64,000 nucleotides of DNA from JAVSMW01 sp032027005 (lineage in GTDB: Bacteria > Bacillota > Thermincolia > Thermincolales > UBA2595). The stretch covers positions 38,881 through 102,880 of the forward strand of contig JAVSMW010000020.1 in NCBI GenBank assembly GCA_032027005.1. The letters are read 5' to 3'. This document shows, in pieces, positions 1-7,228 of the stretch (position 1 is its first letter; each line of letters opens with the position of its first letter). The notes under the pieces were generated by a model. It did not search any database and was not told the DNA's origin. It was given only the letters and a program-made list of their open reading frames with translations. The translations under genes and the position numbers were made by a program.

Positions 1-127
1 AGCAATTTAGTCCATAAGAAAGATAATCAACCGGGAAAACTTATAGAATTCAAAAGGAATAAACAGAAACTTACATAAAATAAAATTTAGTTAAAGGGCA
101 TATGCCTGAAAACAAGGAGGATGCATT

Positions 128-526
128 ATGCGTATTGCAATACCGGATAATAATGGTGAAGTTAACCAACATTATGGTAAGAGTAAGGTTTTCAGTATCA
201 TTGATATTAAAAATAACCAAGAAATTGTTTTAGCGGAACCCGTTTCTACCGACACCCTTCAGCATAACCACAGTGGGTTGGCAGAGTTGTTAAAGAATAA
301 GGGTGTGGAAGTGGTAATAGTCGGAGGTATCGGGCCGGGCGCTGTGTCCGGGCTTGAGGCATGCGGACTGAAGGTGCTGTTTGGAGCTTCGGGGCCTGTC
401 AAGAATGTTGCCGAATCCTTTGCCAATAGCACTTTTATTTCAAATCGGGTAGTATGCGGCAATCATGAACATGGTCATCATCACGATCACGATCACCATC
501 ACCATCACCACCATGATCAATGTTAG
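128..526 (+). CDS. NifX/NifB-like dinitrogenase Fe-Mo cofactor domain protein with His-rich tail
   Basis: 132 aa, preceded by AAGGAGG at 114-120. The N-terminal ~105 residues match the dinitrogenase iron-molybdenum cofactor family (start MRIAIPDNNGEVNQHYG, later GGIGPGAVSGLEACGLKV). Stand-alone members in anaerobes usually sit near iron-sulfur or hydrogenase maturation genes and are thought to carry a metal or cluster; no nif genes are visible here. The last ~20 residues are almost all His/Asp (HEHGHHHDHDHHHHH), a likely metal-binding tail. The family call is firm, the cellular role is inferred. A terminator follows directly. Confidence 0.85.
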   Translation: MRIAIPDNNGEVNQHYGKSKVFSIIDIKNNQEIVLAEPVSTDTLQHNHSGLAELLKNKGVEVVIVGGIGPGAVSGLEACGLKVLFGASGPVKNVAESFANSTFISNRVVCGNHEHGHHHDHDHHHHHHHDQC

Positions 527-540
527 AACTTGTGAAAAAA

Positions 541-578
541 GCCAGGACAAGGGAAAAATCTCTGTCCTGGCTTTCTTG
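541..578 (+). terminator. Rho-independent terminator of the NifX-like gene
   Basis: Perfect 9-bp stem GCCAGGACA (541-549) / TGTCCTGGC (563-571), followed by TTTCTTGT. It lies 15 bases after the stop codon. Confidence 0.85.
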
Positions 579-592
579 TACTCCAAGTATAT

Positions 593-614
593 CTTTTCCA
601 CATATGTGGAAAAA
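593..614. repeat. Perfect 22-bp palindrome
   Basis: Two 11-base arms with no spacer: CTTTTCCACAT (593-603) followed by its exact reverse complement (604-614). It lies between two terminators. It could be a dyad operator or part of a transcript hairpin; no T-run follows. Confidence 0.7.
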
Positions 615-686
615 GCTAAGGAATGTAGTACTGTCCGTAGCCGTTGCAGCTTCAGCTGCTTTACGGATACGGATCCGTCGCAGGGA

Positions 687-733
687 AAAGGCGCGCGCAG
701 AGGGAACTGAATTAGGCGCGCCTTTCTTGTTTT
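687..733. terminator. Hairpin terminator between convergent genes
   Basis: Perfect stem AAAGGCGCGC (687-696) / GCGCGCCTTT (716-725), followed on the + strand by CTTGTTTT. It sits exactly at the 3' end of the minus-strand GGDEF gene and can also serve + strand transcripts. Confidence 0.75.
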
Positions 734-2190
734 AAGAAACGGATTCCACCCGGTTTCTCCCTCTGGCCTTCGCAACATAAAGCGCCCTGTCGGCTTTATC
801 GATTAACTCCTGTTTCTGCTGGGCATCGACAGGATAACAGGCGACACCAACGCTGATAGTAAGACGTGTATCATTTACCAACCTGTTTTCCAGGAGCTTC
901 CTGATTCTGTCCACAACCATGATAGCTTGCTCAGCGCCGGTTTGCGGAATGATTATGGCAAACTCTTCACCCCCGTATCTTGCTACCAGGTCACTCCCCC
1001 TGACTTGTTCTTTCAAGACCGAGGCTAGCTCTTTTAAGACTTGATCCCCCCTGGGATGTCCAAAACGGTCGTTAAACTTCTTAAAATGGTCTACGTCCAC
1101 CATCGCCAGAGACAGGGGGTAATGATAACGTTGGGCTCGTTCTAATTCGGAGTGAAGGGCCTCCTGGAAGTGGCGGNGTTGTAAACTCCTGTCAGGCCGT
1201 CAATTTTCAGCTTTTCTTCCATCTCCCGGTACAGGCTGGCGTTTTCTATGGCAATTGCCGCCTGATTAGCTACCAAAGAAAGGATGGTGATTTCATCCTG
1301 GCTGAAGCGATATCGGTGGGACGTGTCTACGTGGAGTACTCCCACAACTTTACCTTTAAAGTAAATGGGTATTAAAGCCAACGATTGGCAGGGGAATTTG
1401 TTCAGGTATTCCTTAAGAGGCTCATAATCTTGGGGCCTCTCCCTGATGAACGGAGTACTGTCTTCCAGCAATAACTGCCTGATTTGTCTTGTAAATTGGA
1501 TGCTTTCGCGTTTAAAGGCGTGGCTGGAAGCAACTAAAAGCAGTTCATCAGGTCCTGTGGTTAACAGAACGTGGCAGTGCTGAAACTTCATAACCCTGTG
1601 CACAAGGTGAATAATCTCCTGTAGGACTTTCTCAAGCTGCAGAGAAGAATTCATAATAGTGCTTATCTCATATAAAGCATAGAACTTGGCCTCGGTTTTT
1701 CTAGTCCAGGAAACGATGATTCCGCTAAATACGGCAACGGCCAGCAAAGTACCTGCCAAGGCAGCAAAGGGCAGTATTTCAAAGGAAGGATAGAAGAGGA
1801 AAGCACCAAGCATGCCCATTGAGACATTAAAGGCAGGTCCCCAAAATACTCCCTTAAGCGCGTACCGCATAGAGATGAAGATAGCATTGACATAGTAAAG
1901 GGGGAAAAAAAGGGAATTACCTTGGCCTACCGCCAGACAAATAGCCAGACAAAAAGGCTGTCAATGCCTGCAGATACCCAGCCTGGCGGCACCCGTCCCA
2001 TGGCGTGGGTATGAAACACAATCTGAACACTGTAATAAAAAGCAGCAATGATTAGGATTATGTGTAAAAAATTAAACTCTGACTTTTCCGTTAAAACAAA
2101 ATATCCTCCTGCTCCCAGAATGACTAGAACGAGCCTGCTGATGGCTATAAAAGATTCTGTTTGCAGGGAATTGTGTTTTAGGTTATTCAA
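732..2190 (-). pseudogene. Membrane GAF-GGDEF diguanylate cyclase, frame-broken twice in this assembly
   Basis: Three fragments belong to one protein. Fragment 2190-1927 (TTG start after GGGGGG) encodes membrane helices and ends VWLFVWR-stop. About 1935 the frame shifts by one base and continues through NSLFFPLYY..MRYALKG. Fragment 1870-1142 has further helices, a GAF domain (YALYEISTIMNSSLQ..NQAAIAIENASLY) and the start of GGDEF (DGLTGVYN). A second shift lies at the ambiguous base N (1177): adding one base restores RHFQEALHSELERAQRY and joins MVDVDHFKKFNDRFGH..YGGEEF (GGEEF active site). Known role of the family: c-di-GMP synthesis. The break at N is almost surely an assembly error; the one near 1935 could be error or real decay. 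It lies 44 bases downstream of the HD-GYP gene, probably in the same transcript. Confidence 0.8.
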
Positions 2191-2234
2191 GCAAATACCC
2201 CCCTATCAGAAGGTTCGGTAAGGCTGTACTGTTT

Positions 2235-3419
2235 TTAATGTTCCAGGGTACGCAGGATATTATCTTTTTCCACCAGGTTGATAAAGCTTTTGGCCAGATT
2301 AGGATCAAATTGGCTCCCGGCTCCCCGGCGGATCTCGGCCAATGCTTCTTCATAGGTGAGAGCACTGCGGTACGAGCGATGTGAGGTCATGGCATCCCAG
2401 GCGTCGGCAATCCCCGCTATCCTGGCACCAAAGGGGATAGCCTCTCCTTTCAGGCCCTCGGGATAACCTTTCCCGTCATATCTCTCATGGTGATGCCGGA
2501 CAATATCTATACCTTTAGTTAAAAAATCAATGGGTTCCAGGATTTTCGCGCCGATATCAGGATGTGCTTTAATGACTTTAAATTCTTCCATGGCCAGTTT
2601 TCCGTTCTTGTTCAAAATCCTTTCCTCCACACCTATTTTGCCGATATCATGTAAAGTTGCTCCGTACCTGATATTTTCCACATCTTCCGCAGCCAGCTGC
2701 AGATCCCTGGCCAGGGCCACCGAAAAATCAGCCACCCGCCTGGAATGGTTTTGCGTGTATACGTCTTTGGCATCAATGGCAGAGGTGAGGGCAGTGATAG
2801 TTCTTAGGTACATATCTTTACGGGCGTGTTCAATTTTTAACCTGGTGTTTTCCAAGACTAAAGCAGCCTGCTGGGCAAAAATGGAAATGGTCTGACTGTC
2901 GTCATTGGAGTAATCGGTTTGGTGTTCATCTGCTCCTGCATGGCGGTGCATCAGGACAATCATCCCGATCACTGTGTTTTCAACCTGCAGCGGGACAGCT
3001 ATGAGGGATCGTAAAGATTCATCGAGCTGCCTGATAGGCAGAAAATCCGCATCACCGTTCATTAAAATAATTGTTTCTGGCATAGATATCAACTTTGTGA
3101 GAAAAGAGCAATCACGGGTTAAGTGAGATTTGACCGTCGGGAGCAAACCACCGCTGTCAAATCTTATTTCTAACCGTTGCGGTTGTATCGGGTTTGACAG
3201 TAAAACGCAGGCGGCTTCACTCCTGGTTATTTTTAGGGACATTAAGATAATAGATTCCAATAAATCGGTAAGGTCATAACTTTTCATGAGGTTAGCGGCA
3301 ACCTCCTGTAAAAAGGAGAGCTCCGTCACTTTACGTCTTAAACCGAGATTAATTTCGGTTAGCTTTCGGTTAGTCTCTTCAAGTCTTAACACCTCAAATA
3401 AATTTGTATGTAAACCCAA
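2235..3419 (-). CDS. GAF-HD-GYP c-di-GMP phosphodiesterase
   Basis: Start chosen at TTG 3419, because AGGAGGG lies 6 bases upstream; an ORF-only start at 3467 lacks a ribosome site. About 394 aa: N-terminal coiled coil, GAF domain (LLESIILMSLKITRSEAACVL..AQQAALVLENTRL), then an HD-GYP domain with LHDIGKIG, HPDIGAKIL, RHHHERYDGKGYPEGLKG and ADAWDAMTSHRSYR. The family hydrolyses c-di-GMP. With the GGDEF gene downstream it forms a synthesis/degradation pair. A perfect consensus promoter and a Fur-like box precede it, so iron control is inferred. Confidence 0.92.
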   Translation of the reverse strand: MGLHTNLFEVLRLEETNRKLTEINLGLRRKVTELSFLQEVAANLMKSYDLTDLLESIILMSLKITRSEAACVLLSNPIQPQRLEIRFDSGGLLPTVKSHLTRDCSFLTKLISMPETIILMNGDADFLPIRQLDESLRSLIAVPLQVENTVIGMIVLMHRHAGADEHQTDYSNDDSQTISIFAQQAALVLENTRLKIEHARKDMYLRTITALTSAIDAKDVYTQNHSRRVADFSVALARDLQLAAEDVENIRYGATLHDIGKIGVEERILNKNGKLAMEEFKVIKAHPDIGAKILEPIDFLTKGIDIVRHHHERYDGKGYPEGLKGEAIPFGARIAGIADAWDAMTSHRSYRSALTYEEALAEIRRGAGSQFDPNLAKSFINLVEKDNILRTLEH

Positions 3420-3452
3420 ACTCGTCCCTCCTCGTATAAGGCTAAGGTATAT

Positions 3453-3471
3453 GAATATGATTATCAATATC
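3453..3471 (-). promoter_or_regulatory. Fur-box-like operator before the HD-GYP gene
   Basis: On the minus strand the 19-mer GATATTGATAATCATATTC matches the classical Fur consensus GATAATGATAATCATTATC at 16 of 19 positions. It lies just downstream of the -10 box (3478-3483), a position expected to block transcription when bound. Confidence 0.6.
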
Positions 3472-3477
3472 AGTTAC

Positions 3478-3506
3478 ATTATACTGGGTTATTTTACCTC
3501 TGTCAA
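3478..3506 (-). promoter_or_regulatory. Consensus sigma-A promoter of the HD-GYP/GGDEF pair
   Basis: Minus strand: TTGACA (3506-3501), 17-bp spacer, TATAAT (3483-3478). Both hexamers are perfect and the spacing is optimal. The start codon lies about 55 bases downstream. Confidence 0.8.
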
Positions 3507-3797
3507 TTGATTATAGAAGTTATGATAGTCTCCACAAAAAATAAATCGCATTATAAAAGACTGCTTACCCTCTGCCTCTAATTTCTGCATATGCCGGAAA
3601 TGCCGGAAATGCCGGAAATGCCGGAAATGCCGGAAATGCCGGAAATGCCGGAAATGCCGGAAATGCAGCAAGACCGAAGCTAAAGCCAATATACCTGCCC
3701 AGCGATGTAAGCTCAGTACCCAGGGCCAAAAAACAGCACTGGTCAGAGATATAAACACACCGGTAAGCGAAGCCAATACTAGGCTTAAAGCCAGCAA
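3489..3797 (-). pseudogene. Remnant of a DUF4405/cytochrome b-like membrane gene interrupted by a 9-bp tandem array
   Basis: Minus-strand reading frame of 102 codons. The first part (LALSLVLASLTGVFISL..LHRWAGILALASVLLHF) resembles the two-helix start of DUF4405/cytochrome b-type proteins, with the histidine in LHRW. The frame then runs through eight 9-bp repeats giving His-Phe-Arg repeats, and its C-terminal end (NQLTEVK) lies over the promoter at 3478-3506. No ATG or ribosome site is seen; upstream the frame meets a stop inside a long inverted repeat. I read it as a decayed fragment. A short expressed HFR-repeat protein is possible but unlikely. Confidence 0.45.
3591..3662. repeat. Tandem array: eight perfect copies of a 9-bp unit
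   Basis: Unit ATGCCGGAA, eight consecutive identical copies (72 bp), followed by a degenerate ninth start (ATGCAGCAA). Nine is a multiple of three, so copy-number changes keep the reading frame. The minus strand reads His-Phe-Arg in one frame and Ala-Phe-Pro in another. Perfect identity suggests recent expansion by slippage. Confidence 0.95.
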
Positions 3798-3820
3798 TAT
3801 CCCCGACAGACCTGGTGAAA

Positions 3821-3860
3821 CTAAACTTCAGGTGGAGTTTTGACTCCACCTGAAGTTTAG
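3821..3860. repeat. 18-bp perfect inverted repeat with 4-base loop
   Basis: Arms CTAAACTTCAGGTGGAGT (3821-3838) and the exact complement (3843-3860), loop TTTG. It lies between the degraded membrane gene and the Fur-controlled promoter of the PepSY gene. It may be a terminator (a T-run lies at 3875-3882) or a relic of a small inverted-repeat element. Confidence 0.85.
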
Positions 3861-3890
3861 ACCGACACACCCCCTTTTTTTTAAAAGCTC

Positions 3891-3919
3891 TTGACAAAAG
3901 GAAATTTGAATAATAAAAT
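3891..3919 (+). promoter_or_regulatory. Sigma-A promoter of the PepSY gene
   Basis: TTGACA (3891-3896), 17-bp spacer, TAAAAT (3914-3919). A Fur box follows two bases after the -10. Confidence 0.75.
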
Positions 3920-3920
3920 T

Positions 3921-3939
3921 GAAAATGAAAATCATTATC
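3921..3939 (+). promoter_or_regulatory. Fur box of the PepSY gene
   Basis: GAAAATGAAAATCATTATC matches the 19-bp Fur consensus at 17 of 19 positions and covers the expected transcription start. This predicts iron repression of the gene at 4102. Confidence 0.75.
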
Positions 3940-4101
3940 AAGTAAATAATGAGTTTTATTTTTTTAGGCCGGTCCGTGGAGGGATGAGTTTTATTTCCTT
4001 ATACTATCGAAACGTAACAAAATGTGTTGTAGGCTTGGAAGAAAAAGAGGAAGGAGGAAAGTTAATAGTTAGTCAAGACAATAATTGAGGAGGAGATTAA
4101 A

Positions 4102-4842
4102 ATGGCTAATTTAGACAATGAGTTAGAGCATCTAGATTCTGATCTGGAGCAAATCCACGAAGAAATTGAACACTTAAAACAGGAGCATCCCTTTGACGCT
4201 GAAGAAAGGAAGCATATTAACAACTTAGACCGCCAACTGCATCATACGCTAAGCCACACACAGGGAATTAAAAAGAGCAACTACTTTATCCGCTTTAACC
4301 GGTCTCTTCACAAGTGGATCGGGCTTGCCGTAAGTATCGTTATGTTAGCACTTGCTGTTACTGGTATCATGCTTAACCATAAAAAAAGTTTGGGTTATAT
4401 GCCAGACATTGAACATGAGGCTTCCGGCGGGATTTCTCAAGCTCTACCCATGGAGCAAGTAATTGCAATTGCCATTCAGGCTGCAGAAAAAGAGGATATT
4501 AAAACCATAAAAGATGTAGACCGAATCGATTACCGAACCAAAAATATGTATGCTAAGGTTCGATTTAAGGACAGCAAAACCACTGAGGTAATTGTAGATG
4601 GGGTAACAGGAAAAGTATTAAACGTTGGATATCGGACCGATGTATTTCTAGAAAAGTTACATAGCGGGGAGATTTTTGGGTCCATCTTTATATTAATCAG
4701 TGATATTGGAGCAGTGTCGCTGGTGCTTTTAACCTTTTCCGGAATCTATATTTGGATTTATCCCAAATGGCGACGTCGTTTAAATGATAAGTTGGCAAAA
4801 GAAAGGAGTGTTGAATTAAAACCAGCGTATATATCCAAATAG
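4102..4842 (+). CDS. PepSY-associated TM (PepSY_TM) membrane protein
   Basis: 246 aa, GAGGAGGAG just upstream. Residues 1-60 form a charged, coiled-coil-like cytosolic stretch. A first membrane helix follows LHKWIG (LAVSIVMLALAVTGIMLNH), then an extracytoplasmic PepSY-like domain (AIAIQAAEK..VDGVTGKVLNVGY), KLHSGEIFGSIFI, and a second helix (VSLVLLTFSGIYIWIYPK). Known relatives occur beside iron or haem uptake genes and as ferric-reductase-like proteins; the conserved His residues in LHKW and LHSG could bind haem. The Fur box upstream supports an iron-related role. No transporter gene is adjacent. Confidence 0.85.
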   Translation: MANLDNELEHLDSDLEQIHEEIEHLKQEHPFDAEERKHINNLDRQLHHTLSHTQGIKKSNYFIRFNRSLHKWIGLAVSIVMLALAVTGIMLNHKKSLGYMPDIEHEASGGISQALPMEQVIAIAIQAAEKEDIKTIKDVDRIDYRTKNMYAKVRFKDSKTTEVIVDGVTGKVLNVGYRTDVFLEKLHSGEIFGSIFILISDIGAVSLVLLTFSGIYIWIYPKWRRRLNDKLAKERSVELKPAYISK

Positions 4843-4953
4843 TTAAAGAGAGAAGACAAGCATCAATAATCAGCACTTACAAGGAGGTTTTTTTTAGGCG
4901 GGCTATTGATAATGGTTTTCATTTGTAAAGTGGCTGTCAGGAGAGTGATTGAG

Positions 4954-5109
4954 ATGGTACGGTCTGTTAAAAAAGGGCCCTGGCTGATAAACTATGAGGT
5001 CCATGGGTCTAAAGTCGTTAAGATAATATATACATCAAAGTATTTTGAAAAAAGAGGCTGGACATACAAAGGAGGGAATTCTGATGACAGTTCTTTTGGT
5101 CGGAGCTGA
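4954..5109 (+). CDS. Possible small protein of unknown function
   Basis: 51 codons from ATG 4954, starting MVRSVKKGPWLINYEVHGSK. A weak GGAG lies upstream and the 3' end overlaps the DUF2325 gene by 26 bases in another frame. The Lys/Trp/Tyr-rich sequence reads like protein, but no family is recognised. A strong AAGGAGG at 4881-4887 has no well-spaced start codon. Low confidence. Confidence 0.3.
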   Translation: MVRSVKKGPWLINYEVHGSKVVKIIYTSKYFEKRGWTYKGGNSDDSSFGRS

Positions 5110-5362
5110 TCAATTGGGTAATATTCCAAAAGAGCTGGAACAGTTCGGCTGCTCACAGGTCATACATTGGAGCGGCCGCAAGAAAGAGGTACTAAAGAAA
5201 GGCATCCCGGCTAAAGTAGATATTGTTTTTGTGTTTCACGATTATGTCGGACATAATTTAATGGGAATAATAAAGGAACAGGCGAAAAGATTAGAACTAC
5301 CGGTTATTTTTGTTAAAAGGTCTGTGGCCGATATTAAAAGCAAACTTATCCTCAAAAAATAA
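5084..5362 (+). CDS. DUF2325 family protein
   Basis: 92 aa from ATG 5084, chosen because AAAGGAGGG ends 6 bases upstream. The sequence fits DUF2325: N-terminal TVLLVGADQLGNIPKEL, middle VIHWSGRKKE, then VDIVFVFHDYVGHNLMGIIK and PVIFVKRSVADIKSKL. Members are small Rossmann-like proteins of unknown function, common in Firmicutes and often near metal-related genes. Family call good, function unknown. Confidence 0.85.
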   Translation: MTVLLVGADQLGNIPKELEQFGCSQVIHWSGRKKEVLKKGIPAKVDIVFVFHDYVGHNLMGIIKEQAKRLELPVIFVKRSVADIKSKLILKK

Positions 5363-5461
5363 TTTGATCGTATAATCGATATTCCGGTGAATTGAAGTAA
5401 AAATATAATTTGCAATAAATGTCGATTACAGAGGAAAAATTTAGACATTTGTCGAAAAGAA

Positions 5462-5510
5462 ACCACCTGTGTTCTGATGTTCAAATAACATTTATCCTGG
5501 CATAGGTGGT
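5462..5510 (+). promoter_or_regulatory. Hairpin that can hide the ribosome site of the SARP-like gene
   Basis: ACCACCTGTG (5462-5471) pairs with CATAGGTGGT (5501-5510). The second arm contains AGGTGG, the probable Shine-Dalgarno of the gene starting at 5519. This suggests translational control, untested. Confidence 0.45.
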
Positions 5511-5518
5511 AAATTTTT

Positions 5519-7228
5519 ATGCAAAAAGACCAATTATTTGCCCGCTATCTTGAAGGGAACTGGCACGAGTTTTCACAACTGCTGGAGCAAATGATTACCC
5601 TGAGGGTTGAAGAGGGTGACCATGTTCAGTTATCGCGGCTGTTCAGCTATTATGGCATTGTTAACCTTTACCTGGGCAACCAGCATATTGTATCTACAGT
5701 TTATCATCAAATTTCCGGGGAATACCGGCGGGGACTTGCAGATGTCAGAATAACCGCTGCTTATACCAGGCTGTTAGCCATATATTACGCTTTTGCCGGT
5801 GACCAGGAGCAGGCAGCATTGATGTATCGTGAATCCTTAAGCGGTTTCCGGGAAGCAGATTGGTATGAAGATGAGGCTGCTGCCCTTTTGGAGGCAATTT
5901 ACTGGTGTTATTTGCCGCAAAATCATCGGGCAGATTTTTATCATGCCATGGAACGTTTAAAAGTACTTAACGTCAAAATGGAGGGGAAATTAAGCTTTGA
6001 ACTTCAATTGCTGGATGGCTGTGCCCTCCTTCTAAAATATGGAAACGAAGAACTGTTTAAAGGGTTAGAACTGTTAAAAGGGACTTTGCTTTCACGGGAA
6101 ATGCAGTTTACCTATCCCCAATTGATGTATATGGCCTTCAACACTTTGATGGTGCTGACTGCTGTAGTAAAACAGAATCGCCAGCTTAGCGGGGTGGAGA
6201 GAAATAATGTCAAGGTCTGGAATGCCTGGGTTAGCAAAAATATTAAATGCCCCCTGGGAGAAATAGTCTCGGGATTGATGGCTGTTCTCGGACAGAGCGA
6301 GAGCAGGCACAAAAACAAAAATATCAATGAACTGGTTGAACGTCTGATGGCAAAGACGAAGATTCTAGGCAATACCTGGTATCAAAGTAAGATTCAGGAT
6401 CTGTATAACGATTTGCCGGGTAACCCCCGGACTTTATCCACACCTGTCGGCAGCGGCAGCCAACGCTGTACTTTTACTCTTTTCCAGGCTTTTACTTTAA
6501 AAATTGGTGACCGGCATCTCCCGCTGGATGATTTGGTTACCAGGCAGGAAAAAGAGCTATTGCTTTTTTTGCTTCTTTCATCCCAGGGCAAAGCACACAA
6601 AGAAGTATTAGCTGAAGTGTTTTTTGCCGCCGGCAATTTAAAGCAAATGTCAAACCGTCTTTATGTGGCTGTCCACCGAATAAATCGCAGCTTGCAGGAA
6701 GTCTTGGGAGTTCTGCAAGATAAGGCATTGCTGCATTTCAACAATGGAGTTTTGCTGCTTAACCAGAATCTGGTGGAGGAAATTGATGTCCACACCTACC
6801 GGAAGCTCCTGTCAGTAGCCAACCAACTGTGGAGCAATGACCGGGAAGCAGCGGTGGAACTGCTGGAAAAAGCAATAAAAATGTACTCTTTGGAGTTAGT
6901 TCCGGAAATGATGTATTTGGATTGGTTGGATTTATACCGGGAAGAACTGAAAAATTTACAGGGGAAAGGGTTAAGCAGGCTGGCCGCTTATTACCGGGAG
7001 GCGGGGAAAGCTTCAGCTTGTGACGAAACTTACGTGGAATTGCTGCATCTGTATCCCGAAAATGAAGATCATTACGAAAAATATATCCGGTATTTACTCG
7101 ATGGAGAACGTGCTTCAGAAGCCAAGCACTGGTATTGCAAACTTGAACGGGCGTTACAGCGGGAGTTGGGGGTTCCCCCTTCCCCCAAAATAAAAAAAAT
7201 GCTGATTAATTTAGGGGTGAATATTTAA
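5519..7228 (+). CDS. SARP/AfsR-like transcriptional activator (TPR-like N-terminus, winged helix, BTAD)
   Basis: 569 aa. Residues ~1-280 are helical, TPR-like (YHQISGEYRRGLADVRITAA..EQAALMYRESLSGF). Residues ~325-420 fit an OmpR/SARP-type winged helix: GDRHLPLDDLVTRQEKELL, SSQGKAHKEVLAEVFF, LYVAVHRINRSLQEVLG. Residues ~430-569 are a bacterial transcriptional activator domain (VHTYRKLL..AVELLEKAIKMY..WLDLYREEL..CKLERALQRELGVPPS). The DNA-binding domain lies before the BTAD as in actinobacterial SARPs, but with a long N-terminal sensor-like part. The phosphatase gene starts on the base after its stop codon, so the two are cotranscribed. Likely target repeats stand at 8862 and 9822. Confidence 0.85.
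   Translation: MQKDQLFARYLEGNWHEFSQLLEQMITLRVEEGDHVQLSRLFSYYGIVNLYLGNQHIVSTVYHQISGEYRRGLADVRITAAYTRLLAIYYAFAGDQEQAALMYRESLSGFREADWYEDEAAALLEAIYWCYLPQNHRADFYHAMERLKVLNVKMEGKLSFELQLLDGCALLLKYGNEELFKGLELLKGTLLSREMQFTYPQLMYMAFNTLMVLTAVVKQNRQLSGVERNNVKVWNAWVSKNIKCPLGEIVSGLMAVLGQSESRHKNKNINELVERLMAKTKILGNTWYQSKIQDLYNDLPGNPRTLSTPVGSGSQRCTFTLFQAFTLKIGDRHLPLDDLVTRQEKELLLFLLLSSQGKAHKEVLAEVFFAAGNLKQMSNRLYVAVHRINRSLQEVLGVLQDKALLHFNNGVLLLNQNLVEEIDVHTYRKLLSVANQLWSNDREAAVELLEKAIKMYSLELVPEMMYLDWLDLYREELKNLQGKGLSRLAAYYREAGKASACDETYVELLHLYPENEDHYEKYIRYLLDGERASEAKHWYCKLERALQRELGVPPSPKIKKMLINLGVNI

Noticed and set aside
604..735. Short + frame starting MWKKLRNVVLSVAVAASAAL with a hydrophobic stretch
   Set aside because: No ribosome site, start inside a palindrome and end inside a terminator; composition is explained by hairpin DNA.
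3591..3662. 9-bp array considered as an iteron-type replication origin
   Set aside because: Contiguous units without spacers, no rep or dnaA gene, no DnaA boxes nearby.
3565..3897. Minus frame with Ala-Phe-Pro repeats
   Set aside because: It is the second reading of the same 9-bp array and crosses the 18-bp inverted repeat and the Fur promoter; no homologous part.
3891..4088. + frame of 65 codons before the PepSY gene
   Set aside because: Its first third is the promoter and Fur box; better read as 5' leader.
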